NCBI RefSeq assembly: GCF_000954115.1
Contig: NZ_CP010797.1
Location: forward strand, 2,046,001-2,110,000
DNA from: Rhodococcus sp. B7740
GTDB lineage: Bacteria; Actinomycetota; Actinomycetes; Mycobacteriales; Mycobacteriaceae
DNA: 64,000 nucleotides
Direction: 5' to 3'
In this document: positions 10,677 to 18,699 of the stretch, piece by piece
How positions within the stretch are numbered: position 1 is the stretch's first letter
Layout of the letters: every line of letters begins with the position of its first letter
Made by a program: the position numbers and the translations under genes
Notes under the pieces: generated by a model
Seen by the model: the letters and a program-made list of their open reading frames with translations, nothing else
Told to the model about the DNA's origin: nothing
Database searches by the model: none

Positions 10677-11463
10677 GGATGCAGATGATATCGGATGGAA
10701 CGAAGCCGTCACGCCGCCGAAACACACGGTCGTTAATCTTCCATTCGTGCCACCCCGCCGTCGGTCCATATTGCTCTCGCAATTGTCGATATCGGCACCC
10801 GGTGGCCCGCAGCCGTCGATTCTGCGCGAATTGCGTCGGGTAATTCTCGCGGGCGACGCTCCACCGAATACCCCTATTCCGCTCAACGAAGTGGCGGAAC
10901 TGTTCGGGGTGAGCAGAATACCGGTGCGCGAGTCGCTCAAGACGCTGATCGGCGAGGGCTTGGTCGATCATCGGCCGAATCTCGGCTACACGGTCGCCCA
11001 ATTGACCGCGGCCGAACTACGCGAAATGTACATCGTCCGAGAGGTTCTGGAGACTGCAGCGCTCCCGATCGCCGTCGAATTCGCCACCGATGCCGACCGT
11101 GAGCACCTCATCGAGATCAATCGGCAACTCGAAGCGTCACTGGCTCGCGACGACTCGCGGGAGTATCACCGACTCTCACGTGAATTCCATCTGTCCCTGA
11201 CGCGGCCTTCTCGGATGCACCGGTTGCTGCACATGCTCGAATCCGCCTGGAACATCACCGAACCCGTGCAGCCGATGGTGCATGTCGCCGGTTCCGACAG
11301 GGCATCACTGCACAGCGACCACGCCGACATGCTCACGGCATTCCTCGACGGCGATTCCGCGGGACTGCTCGGCGCAGCACAACATCACCACACGCGTCTC
11401 AATTCGGTCATTTCGACACTGTCGAACGACCATGGATTGTTTGCCGATCCGCCGTCGGAATAG
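10675..11463 (+). CDS. GntR-family (FadR/FCD) transcriptional regulator
   Basis: Predicted ligand-responsive repressor of the adjacent permease/racemase genes. The 262-residue reading has a winged helix-turn-helix (PLNEVAELFGVSRIPVRESLKTLIGEGLV, residues about 63-92) and an all-helical FCD ligand domain with MYIVREVLETAAL and EYHRLSREFHLSL. The annotated ATG overlaps the divergent mftE start, leaving no room for promoters. The in-frame GTG at 10747 is an attractive alternative start and would free about 70 bases. It is 125 bases before the NCS1 permease on the same strand. Confidence 0.85.
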   Translation: MDADDIGWNEAVTPPKHTVVNLPFVPPRRRSILLSQLSISAPGGPQPSILRELRRVILAGDAPPNTPIPLNEVAELFGVSRIPVRESLKTLIGEGLVDHRPNLGYTVAQLTAAELREMYIVREVLETAALPIAVEFATDADREHLIEINRQLEASLARDDSREYHRLSREFHLSLTRPSRMHRLLHMLESAWNITEPVQPMVHVAGSDRASLHSDHADMLTAFLDGDSAGLLGAAQHHHTRLNSVISTLSNDHGLFADPPSE

Positions 11464-11588
11464 CCGAGGGACGAATCCGAAAGATATATCGCTCGCGTCA
11501 CGAGTGCGCAACACTGCGCCGCTAGCTTTTCCTCATTCGCTCGTTCACCTCCTTCGTTCACCTCAATGCCATGCCGTCAGGAGCATCG

Positions 11589-13142
11589 ATGACAGATACA
11601 GCGCACGGTCCCGCTCAAACGGGAGATCTCGTGGAAGCCGCGGGCCACCCCGTCGGCGGTGGCCTGATCAAGGACAGCTACGACCCGCGGCTGACCAACG
11701 AGGATCTCGCTCCACTGAAGAAGCAGACGTGGACCTCGTACAATCTCTTCGCCTTCTGGATGTCCGACGTGCACTCGGTCGGTGGCTACGTGACCGCGGG
11801 CAGCCTGTTCGCGCTCGGGTTGGCCAGTTGGCAGGTGCTGATCGCGCTGCTCGTCGGCATCACGATCGTGTACTTCTTCTGCAACCTCGTCGCCAAGCCG
11901 AGCCAGGTGTCCGGAGTTCCGTATCCGGTCATCTGCCGCAGTGTCTTCGGTGTTCTCGGTGCCAACATTCCGGCGATCATTCGTGGCTTGATCGCCGTAG
12001 CCTGGTACGGAATTCAGACATTCCTGGCCTCGGCCGCTCTCGACATCGTGTTGATCAAACTGTTCCCGTCTCTCGCTCCGTATGCCGTCACCGCCGACTA
12101 CGGTTTCGCCGGACTCTCGCTGCTCGGCTGGGCGAGCTTCCTGTTCCTCTGGGTCGTCCAAGCGGCGGTGTTCTGGCGGGGCATGGAGTCCATTCGCAAG
12201 TTCATCGACTTCTGCGGACCCGCGGTGTACGTCGTGATGTTCATGCTGTGCGGCTACCTCATCTGGAAAGCCGGCTGGGGCGCAATCGATCTGAACCTCG
12301 GAGAAGTCGAGCACACGGGTCTGAGCTCCATTCCGGTCATGCTCGGTGCGATCGCGCTCGTGGTGTCCTACTTCTCGGGCCCCATGCTCAACTTCGGCGA
12401 CTTCTCGCGTTACGGAAAGTCCTACGCCGCCGTGAAGAAGGGCAACTTCCTCGGTCTGCCGGTGAACTTCCTGGTCTTCTCGATACTCGTCGTCGTCACC
12501 GCGTCGTTGACGCTTCCGGTGTTCGGTGAACTGATCACCGACCCGGTCGAGACCGTGGCACGGATCGACAGCACGTTCGCCATCGTCCTGGGCGCGCTGA
12601 CCTTCACGATCGCCACCATCGGTATCAACATCGTCGCCAACTTCATCTCCCCTGCATTCGATTTCTCGAACGTCAGCCCCCAGCGCATCAGCTGGCGCGC
12701 GGGCGGAATGATCGCCGCCATCGGCTCGGTGCTGATCACGCCGTGGAACCTCTACAACAACCCCGACGTCATCCACCTGACGCTCGAGACCCTCGGTGCA
12801 TTCATCGGACCACTGTTCGGCATCCTCATCGCCGACTACTACCTCGTCCGCAAGCAGAAGGTCGTCGTCGACGAGCTGTTCTCGATGTCGTCCACCGGGC
12901 TGTACTGGTACTCCAAGGGTTACAACCCGGCGGCGGTGTACTCCACCGTCGTCGGCGCGCTGGTCGCGATGTTCACCGTCCTCTTCAACGGGGCCATCGA
13001 CGGCATGGAGATCGCCGGCATGTCGACGGCGTCGAAGTACAGCTGGTTCATCGGCTGCGGTATCGGATTCGTCATGTACTTCTACCTGGCGACACGAACC
13101 AAGCTGGCTGTCACCAACTTCGACGTCCCAGCGAAGGCTTAG
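11589..13142 (+). CDS. NCS1 family nucleobase/hydantoin/allantoin:cation symporter
   Basis: Secondary transporter of the NCS1 family (Mhp1/PucI type), expected to import a hydantoin, allantoin or related ureide/nucleobase. The 517-residue protein has about 12 membrane segments. Family features include LTNEDLAPLKKQTWTSYNLFAFWMSD at the first helix, AWYGIQTFL, GPMLNFGDFSRYG and NIVANFISPAFDFSNVSPQRI. The ATG at 11589 is preferred to 11571 because AGGAG lies 5 bases before it. The racemase 10 bases downstream favours a hydantoin-type substrate. It is inserted inside the mycofactocin locus on the opposite strand. Confidence 0.9.
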   Translation: MTDTAHGPAQTGDLVEAAGHPVGGGLIKDSYDPRLTNEDLAPLKKQTWTSYNLFAFWMSDVHSVGGYVTAGSLFALGLASWQVLIALLVGITIVYFFCNLVAKPSQVSGVPYPVICRSVFGVLGANIPAIIRGLIAVAWYGIQTFLASAALDIVLIKLFPSLAPYAVTADYGFAGLSLLGWASFLFLWVVQAAVFWRGMESIRKFIDFCGPAVYVVMFMLCGYLIWKAGWGAIDLNLGEVEHTGLSSIPVMLGAIALVVSYFSGPMLNFGDFSRYGKSYAAVKKGNFLGLPVNFLVFSILVVVTASLTLPVFGELITDPVETVARIDSTFAIVLGALTFTIATIGINIVANFISPAFDFSNVSPQRISWRAGGMIAAIGSVLITPWNLYNNPDVIHLTLETLGAFIGPLFGILIADYYLVRKQKVVVDELFSMSSTGLYWYSKGYNPAAVYSTVVGALVAMFTVLFNGAIDGMEIAGMSTASKYSWFIGCGIGFVMYFYLATRTKLAVTNFDVPAKA

Positions 13143-13152
13143 GATTTCTTCC

Positions 13153-13899
13153 GTGCTCATCAAGGTCATCAATCCGAACACCACCAGTTCGATGACCGCA
13201 ACGATCGGTGACTGTGCCCGGGCCGTGGTAGGCCCGGGCACGGTCGTCGATGCGGTCAGCCCCTCGATGGGGCCCGTGTCCATCGAAAGTCATGTCGACG
13301 AAGCACTCAGTGTCCCCGGCATTCTCGCCGAGATCGCCCGGGGCGAGGCCGCTGGGGTCGACGGTTACGTCATCGCCTGCTTCGGAGATCCCGGCATCGA
13401 CGCGGCCCGCGAGCTGGCGGCCGGGCCGGTCGTCGGTATCGCCGAGGCAGCCATGCACGCCGCGAGTTTCCTGGGTCGAGGATTCAGCGTCGTCACCACA
13501 CTCGGACGCACCATCGGACGTGCCCAGGATCTGGCGAACCACTACGGCTTCGGACGCCACTGCCTCGGCATTCATGCGTGCGAACTGCCGGTCCTCGACC
13601 TCGAGACCGATCCCGACGCCCGCAAGATCGTCACCGAGGCGTGCCGCGTCGCCGTCGAGACGGACGGTAGCGATGCTGTGGTTCTCGGCTGCGCGGGTAT
13701 GGCCGATCTGTGCCAACACATTTCGGCCGAGATCGGAGTACCTGTGGTCGACGGCGTGGCCGCGGGCACGTTGTTCGTGCAGTCCCTGGTCTCGCTGGGA
13801 CTGAGCACCGGAAAGCGCGGCGAGTTCGCTACGCCACCGGCCAAGCTCTACACAGGAATGCTCGACGGTTTCACCAGGCCCCTGGCCGACCCCACCTAG
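13153..13899 (+). CDS. Aspartate/glutamate/hydantoin racemase family protein
   Basis: Cofactor-independent two-cysteine racemase, most like hydantoin/allantoin racemases (HyuE type). The 248-residue protein starts with a GTG, has the family opening INPNTTSSM and both catalytic cysteines in IACFGDPG (C76) and LGCAGMADL (C180). It follows the NCS1 permease by 10 bases, so import and racemisation of a chiral hydantoin or ureide is the simplest reading. No hydantoinase or carbamoylase lies beside it in the window, so the pathway is incomplete here. Confidence 0.88.
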   Translation: MLIKVINPNTTSSMTATIGDCARAVVGPGTVVDAVSPSMGPVSIESHVDEALSVPGILAEIARGEAAGVDGYVIACFGDPGIDAARELAAGPVVGIAEAAMHAASFLGRGFSVVTTLGRTIGRAQDLANHYGFGRHCLGIHACELPVLDLETDPDARKIVTEACRVAVETDGSDAVVLGCAGMADLCQHISAEIGVPVVDGVAAGTLFVQSLVSLGLSTGKRGEFATPPAKLYTGMLDGFTRPLADPT

Positions 13900-13913
13900 G
13901 CTCGGCCGGCCGA

Positions 13914-14360
13914 TCAGCGCTCACACAATTGCCGATAGGGAACACCGGGTAGGTACTGTGCCCATTCCGCTTCCGTCACCACCGACCCCCCCGGATTCGC
14001 ACAGCTGAGTACGAACCTCTTCGGGGTCGGTCCGCCAGATGCGGACATCGCGAGCCGTGCCACCGCCGAACAGCACTCGTCCGTCCGCGGCGAACACAGC
14101 ATCGTTGACACGCATGCCATACGCGGTGAGGGCAGCGTACTGCGATGGCGCGGCACGGTCCGTGACATTCCACAGCCACACCGAGGATCCCCCGTCGCCC
14201 GCGGCCAACCGCGTGCCGGACCGATCGAACGAGAGCGAGTAGATCGGGCTGGAGGGCCCGACGATGCGAGATAGGTGTTGCGGGGCAGCCGTATTCGTCA
14301 AGTCCCACAGTCGAATCACCGGATGGGTTGTGCCGTCCTTGTTCGCATCGGCGTCGGGTA
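13914..14360 (-). pseudogene. WD40-repeat protein C-terminal remnant, frameshifted
   Basis: Only the last one and a half to two WD repeats of a larger protein remain. In one minus frame (about 14360-14000) it reads VIRLWDLTNTAAPQHLSRI, YSLSFDRSGTRLAAGDG and VFAADGRVLFGGGTARDVRIW. Near position 14000 the homology jumps to another frame, which ends SCANPGGSVVTEAEWAQYLP and a last Cys before a TGA at 13916-13914. This Cys...EWxxYLPxxPY..C ending is common in actinobacterial WD40/NTPase proteins. No start or N-terminal domains exist. Its 5' edge overlaps the 3' end of the second mftD copy, so it looks like a scar of recombination at this point. Confidence 0.75.
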
Positions 14361-15548
14361 TCCCGGAACGGGGAGTCGATCGGCGCGAGCGAAGTCGGTC
14401 GGTAGTACGACATCGGATGGTCCGAGCGTGTGCACCGATGCATGCCCGAGACCGAGCACCGCGGAATCCAGTCCGCCGCGGAGGATGTCGAGCACGTTCT
14501 CCACTCCTGCTCGACCGTTCGCGGCCAACCCCCATAGATAGGCCCGACCGATCAGCACTGCCCGCGCACCCAGCGCGAGCGCTTTCGCCACGTCGCTTCC
14601 CCGCCGGACGCCACCGTCGAGGGTGATCTCGACCTGCTCTCCCACTGCCTCGGCGATGGACGGCAACACCCGAATCGACGCCGGGGAACCGTCGAGATTG
14701 TTGCCACCGTGGTTGGACACCGAGATCGCGGTGACGCCGGCGTCGACGGCCCGTAACGCGTCGTCGACCCGCGAGATGCCCTTGAGCATGAACGGACCGT
14801 CCCACTGCTGACGTAGCCAGGCGATGTCCTCCCACGTGGGTAGCGGCGTGGACTTCCACTCGCGATATGCGGCGAAAAACGTCGGCGCGGGCTTTCCGGG
14901 CGGAGCGAGGTTGGGTGCCGTCAGATCCGGGAGGGTGCCCGCGCGTGCCCACCGCGCAAGCCATCGCGGATGCGCGAGTGCTTCCGGTGCGAACCGCAGC
15001 ATCGCCCGGGCATCGAGGCGATCGGGAATCACCGGGCTCCCCCAGTCCCGCCCCTCGGAGAACGACCAGTCCATCGTCGCGATCAACCCGACTGCACCCG
15101 CACTGCGTGCCCGATCGAGCATGTGCAGCAACAACTCCCGTGATCCGACCCAGTGAAGCTGAAAGAACGTCTGCGGATTCGCTGCGACGACCTCCTCGAT
15201 GGGTTTGCTCGCGAACAACGACAACCCCATCGCCACACCGCGTGCCGCTGCCGCCCTCGCGACGGCCACCTCGCCATCGGGGTGCACTGCTTGCACGCCC
15301 GTCGGGGAGATCATCACCGGAAACGACAGCGGTTGCCCCATCAGCGTCGTCGACAACTCACGGGTGTTCGACAGCCCTGCCACGTGCGGGGCGAACCCGA
15401 GTTCGGCGAACGCAGCGGTGTTGTCCGACGCAGTGATTCCGCGTTCCGATCCCGCCACCAACGCCGAGTAGACGGACTTCGGAAGACGCTTCTGCGCGCG
15501 CCGCTGGGCCTGCGCAACGGACTCGAACCAACCGGACTCGGAAAGCAC
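14316..15548 (-). CDS. mftD: Second mftD paralogue, L-lactate-dehydrogenase-like FMN enzyme with altered C-terminus
   Basis: FMN-dependent alpha-hydroxy-acid-oxidase-fold enzyme like MftD, which oxidatively deaminates AHDP to premycofactocin. The GTG start at 15548 lies 9 bases after the stop of the first mftD. In the first 57 aligned residues the copies differ at only about 10 positions, and core motifs (PVMISPTGVQAVHPDGE, SNHGGNNLDGSP, LDGGVRRGSDVAKALALGA, IGRAYLWGL) are kept. After GPSDVVLP the C-terminus diverges and runs about 20 extra residues into the WD40 remnant, ending at TGA 14316. It is probably functional in its core, but the tail is a junction product. Confidence 0.85.
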   Translation of the reverse strand: MLSESGWFESVAQAQRRAQKRLPKSVYSALVAGSERGITASDNTAAFAELGFAPHVAGLSNTRELSTTLMGQPLSFPVMISPTGVQAVHPDGEVAVARAAAARGVAMGLSLFASKPIEEVVAANPQTFFQLHWVGSRELLLHMLDRARSAGAVGLIATMDWSFSEGRDWGSPVIPDRLDARAMLRFAPEALAHPRWLARWARAGTLPDLTAPNLAPPGKPAPTFFAAYREWKSTPLPTWEDIAWLRQQWDGPFMLKGISRVDDALRAVDAGVTAISVSNHGGNNLDGSPASIRVLPSIAEAVGEQVEITLDGGVRRGSDVAKALALGARAVLIGRAYLWGLAANGRAGVENVLDILRGGLDSAVLGLGHASVHTLGPSDVVLPTDFARADRLPVPGYPTPMRTRTAQPIR

Positions 15549-15556
15549 GCAGCGCT

Positions 15557-16735
15557 CTAGACGCCGAGCCTGCGGTCGAACCCGGCCTGCATCACCACAT
15601 CCGACGGCGAGAGGTCCTGTACCGAGGTGTGCCCGAGCCCGAGGACAGCGGAATCGACTCCGCCGCGCAGGATGTCGAGTACGTTCTCGACGCCCGCCTG
15701 ACCGTTCGCCGACAGGCCCCACAGATATGCCCGCCCGATCAGCACCGCTCGCGCACCCAACGCCAGCGCCTTCACCACGTCGCTGCCGCGCCGAATCCCA
15801 CCGTCGAGGGTGATCTCGACCTGATCGCCCACCGCCTTGGCAATCGCGGGCAGCGCCCGGATCGGAGCCGGGGTGCCGTCGAGATTGTTTCCGCCGTGGT
15901 TGGAGACCGAGATTGCCGTGCACCCGGCGTCGACAGCCCTCTTCGCATCGTCGACGCGCATCACGCCCTTGAGCATGAACGGCCCACCCCACTGCTCACG
16001 CAGCCACGCCACGTCCTCCCACGTCGGCAGCGGGGTGCCCATCCATTCGCCGTATGCACCGAAGAACGTCGGGGCCGGACCGCCCGTGGGCGGGGTCAGG
16101 TTGGGGGTCGTCAGATCGGGAATCTTCCCGGTCTTGGCGAACTCCCACAACCACTTCGGACGCATGATGCCCTCGGGAGCGAACTGGACCATCGCCTTGA
16201 GGTCCATCTTCTCCGGAATCGACGGGCTACCCCAGTCGCGGCCGTTGGAGAACGACCAGTCCAGGGTCATGATCAGCCCGACCGCCCCGGCTGCGCGTGC
16301 GCGCTCCATCCGTTGCAGCAGTATCTCGCGCGATCCGACCCAGTACATCTGGAAGAACGTCTGCGGGTTCGCCGCCGCGACCTCCTCGACGGACTTGCTG
16401 GCGAACGAGGAGAGCCCGATCGGAATACCCCGCGCTGCAGCAGCTCTCGCGACGGCGACCTCACCGTCGGGATGCACCGCCTGCACGCCCGTCGGCGAGA
16501 TCATCACCGGGAACGACAGCGTTTGCCCCATCACCGTCGTCGACAGATCACGCTTGTCCGACAGCCCGGCGACGTGCGGGGCGAAGCCGAGTTCACCGAA
16601 CGCCGCCGTATTGTCGTCGATCGTCAGTCCGCGCTCCGAGCCTGCCACCAGAGCGGCGTACACGGACTTCGGTAGACGCTTCTTCGCACGCCGTTGCGCT
16701 TCGGCAACGGTCTCGAACCACGCACTCTTGGCCAT
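15557..16735 (-). CDS. mftD: Mycofactocin system FMN dehydrogenase MftD, canonical copy
   Basis: Oxidative deaminase step of mycofactocin synthesis, turning AHDP into the redox-active premycofactocin. The 392-residue protein has the FMN-enzyme pattern: FPVMISPTGVQAVHP, DWSFSNGRDWGSP, GGPFMLKGVMRVDDA (FMN-contact lysine region), ISVSNHGGNNLDGTP, LDGGIRRGSD and IGRAYLWGL. It ends normally with VMQAGFDRRLGV. The ATG shares a base with the mftC stop (TGATG), so mftC and mftD are coupled. It is followed 9 bases later by the paralogue above. Confidence 0.94.
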   Translation of the reverse strand: MAKSAWFETVAEAQRRAKKRLPKSVYAALVAGSERGLTIDDNTAAFGELGFAPHVAGLSDKRDLSTTVMGQTLSFPVMISPTGVQAVHPDGEVAVARAAAARGIPIGLSSFASKSVEEVAAANPQTFFQMYWVGSREILLQRMERARAAGAVGLIMTLDWSFSNGRDWGSPSIPEKMDLKAMVQFAPEGIMRPKWLWEFAKTGKIPDLTTPNLTPPTGGPAPTFFGAYGEWMGTPLPTWEDVAWLREQWGGPFMLKGVMRVDDAKRAVDAGCTAISVSNHGGNNLDGTPAPIRALPAIAKAVGDQVEITLDGGIRRGSDVVKALALGARAVLIGRAYLWGLSANGQAGVENVLDILRGGVDSAVLGLGHTSVQDLSPSDVVMQAGFDRRLGV

Positions 16736-17967
16736 CAGCTTTCCTGTTCCATTCCTGCGAGCGGGTTCTCGTCACAGATCTTCGCCGGCGGACGCATCAT
16801 CAACGTGAGCGGCACCGACTTTCGTGGGGTTTTGCGTTGCCCGGTCCGGGAATGGTCGACACTGGATTTGGGGATCTCCCCCGCCGCCGCCAACGCCATT
16901 TCACCGTTCCCGATGACGCATTCGGGGTCCGGTCCGTCCATCGGCAGACCGGTGAAGAATTTCGCTGCCATGCAGCCACCACGGCACGCGTCGAAGTGGG
17001 CGCACTTGGTGCACGCGCCCGAGGTCTGCGGCGAGCGCAGATCCTGGAACAACTCCGATGTCTGCCATACGGATTGGAATCCACCCATGCCGTCTTTCGC
17101 ATCGCGGACGATGTTGCCGGCGAGGAAGTTCTCGTGAATGGCGAACGGGCACGCGTACACGTCGCCGATCGGATCGATCAGGCACACCACGCGCCCGGCA
17201 CCACAGAGGTTGAGCCCGGGCAGAGCGTCACCGAACGCCGAGAGATGGAAGAACGAATCCCCGGTCAACACACCCTCACCGTTGGCGACGAGCCAGTTGT
17301 ACAGCTCGCGCTGCTGACCGGCCGTCGGGTGCAGATCGTCCCATACATCCGCGCCCCGGCCGGATGGCCGCAACCGGGTGATCCGCAGTGTCGCAGCATA
17401 TTTGTCGGCCAACGCTTTGAAGTCGTCGAGCTGACTCACGTTGTGTCGGGTGACGACGACCGAGATCTTCGCGTCCCGAAAGCCGGCCTCCTTCAAGTTC
17501 TCCAACGCCCGGCACGCCATGTCGAACGAACCGGGTCCGCGGACCGCATCGTTGACCTCGGCGGTTGCGCCGTCGATGGAGATCTGGACATCGACGTAAT
17601 CCGACGCGGCCAACCGCGCGGCCACCTTCTTGTCGATCTTGACCCCGTTGGTGGAGAACTTCACACCCACCTGGTGCGCGGTCGCATAATCGACGAGCTC
17701 CCAGAAGTCCGAGCGCACCGTCGGCTCCCCACCACCGATATTGACGTAGAAGACCTGCATCTTCTGCAGCTCGTCGATGATCGACTTGCACTGTTCGGTG
17801 CTCAGTTCGCGAGGGTCACGGCGACCCGACGAGCTCAGACAGTGCACACACGACAGATTGCAGGCGTAGGTCAGCTCCCAGGTCAAGCAGATGGGCGCGT
17901 CGAGTCCGAGTTCGAACTGGTCGACCAATTTGCCTACCGGAGCGGGCCTTTCGAGGGTGGAGGTCAT
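16735..17967 (-). CDS. mftC: Mycofactocin radical SAM maturase
   Basis: Radical SAM/SPASM enzyme that decarboxylates and crosslinks the C-terminal Val-Tyr of MftA. The 410-residue protein carries the SAM-binding cluster motif CNLSCVHC (C36, C40, C43), the GGGEPT motif, and SPASM cysteines in LNLCGAGRVVCLIDPIGDVYACPF and GACTKCAHFDACRGGC. Length and C-terminus match the family. It follows mftB by 34 bases and overlaps mftD. Confidence 0.97.
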   Translation of the reverse strand: MTSTLERPAPVGKLVDQFELGLDAPICLTWELTYACNLSCVHCLSSSGRRDPRELSTEQCKSIIDELQKMQVFYVNIGGGEPTVRSDFWELVDYATAHQVGVKFSTNGVKIDKKVAARLAASDYVDVQISIDGATAEVNDAVRGPGSFDMACRALENLKEAGFRDAKISVVVTRHNVSQLDDFKALADKYAATLRITRLRPSGRGADVWDDLHPTAGQQRELYNWLVANGEGVLTGDSFFHLSAFGDALPGLNLCGAGRVVCLIDPIGDVYACPFAIHENFLAGNIVRDAKDGMGGFQSVWQTSELFQDLRSPQTSGACTKCAHFDACRGGCMAAKFFTGLPMDGPDPECVIGNGEMALAAAGEIPKSSVDHSRTGQRKTPRKSVPLTLMMRPPAKICDENPLAGMEQES

Positions 17968-18001
17968 GGGCGGAAGTCCTCTTCTACTAATGGGTCAGGC
18001 T

Positions 18002-18301
18002 CTACGGGCGAGTGATCATGCTCGAGTCGGCCAACGTTGCGAGGGCCTTCACGTATGGGGCCGACTGCTCTTCGGTGATCCCTGCGGCCTCGATCGCCGA
18101 CCGCATGTCCGGATGATCGGGAAACGAGGTGATGATCGCCACGATCGTGCGGTTCTTCAGAAACGAGAGCTTGCGAGTTCCGAAGTGATAGAGCAGAGCC
18201 CCGAAAGACTCCGGACGCAACGCCACCTGTGGATGCAACACCCAACGCGAATCCAGATCCAGCCCGACCGCATCGAGGTCGTCGCGCACTGCAGTGGTCA
18301 T
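18002..18301 (-). CDS. mftB: Mycofactocin RiPP chaperone (RRE protein)
   Basis: Small PqqD-like RiPP recognition element that binds the MftA leader and presents it to MftC. The 99-residue protein contains the family core WVLHPQVALRPESFGALLYHFGTRKLSFLKN. The ATG at 18301 is two bases after the mftA stop (TGATCATG arrangement), so the pair is tightly coupled. Confidence 0.95.
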   Translation of the reverse strand: MTTAVRDDLDAVGLDLDSRWVLHPQVALRPESFGALLYHFGTRKLSFLKNRTIVAIITSFPDHPDMRSAIEAAGITEEQSAPYVKALATLADSSMITRP

Positions 18302-18303
18302 GA

Positions 18304-18417
18304 TCAGTACACGCCGCACATGCCGTCGATCGACACTTCCTCGACCAACGACTCTTCGATCAAGTCGGATTCGACGACAGCCGTACCGACCACAGCGTTC
18401 TCGTTCTTCTTCGACAT
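18304..18417 (-). CDS. mftA: Mycofactocin precursor peptide
   Basis: Ribosomal precursor of mycofactocin, 37 residues. Read from the minus strand it starts MSKKNENAVVG, continues with the acidic leader ESDLIEESLVEEVS, and ends in the invariant IDGMCGVY; the last two residues (Val-Tyr) become the cofactor. A strong AGGAGGT lies 5 bases before the ATG. It is followed two bases later by mftB. Confidence 0.97.
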   Translation of the reverse strand: MSKKNENAVVGTAVVESDLIEESLVEEVSIDGMCGVY

Positions 18418-18445
18418 CTGGAACCTCCTGCGAAATATGCTCGGT

Positions 18446-18464
18446 CACAATCCGATTGGTTGTG
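18446..18464. promoter_or_regulatory. Inverted repeat CACAA-N9-TTGTG upstream of mftA
   Basis: An imperfect dyad about 30 bases upstream of the mftA start, inside the 282-base divergent gap between mftA and mftM (18418-18699). It is placed where a repressor would block mftA transcription. MftR, the TetR-type regulator usually next to mftA, is not encoded here, so the binding protein is unknown. Confidence 0.4.
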
Positions 18465-18551
18465 TCTCGGATCACCACGCTAGCGGCCGATCAAGACTCG
18501 GAACCGGCATGAGAGAAGAACTGGTCGGCCGTCGCGATCAACCGTCCATAT

Positions 18552-18560
18552 GGGTAGGTA
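18552..18560. promoter_or_regulatory. Half-site GGGTAGGTA in the mftA/mftM divergent gap
   Basis: Matches the right half (GGGTAGGT) of the palindrome found upstream of the Fe-ADH and mno operons and lies at a similar distance, about 135 bases upstream of mftA. The other half is degenerate. It is 8 bases long and could be chance. Confidence 0.25.
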
Positions 18561-18699
18561 TCGTCCCGTCCGGCGTGCGGGGCCAGCATCGTCCGAGCGG
18601 CCCGACCTGGTAGGGAGTGGCCGATTCGTCGACCGATGTGTGGAACGCTCGACCTCACCGAAGGGGCGGCCACGCCGAGTGGACGTGCGACGAACAGAA

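Noticed and set aside
10675..11463. GntR regulator as a replacement mycofactocin regulator
   Set aside because: It is co-oriented with and next to the NCS1/racemase genes, which are the more likely targets; no evidence ties it to mftA.
11577..13283. Long minus-strand open frame (568 codons) opposite the NCS1 permease
   Set aside because: It is antisense to a clear membrane transporter; the charged, His/Asp/Arg-rich composition is typical of the complement of a high-GC gene.
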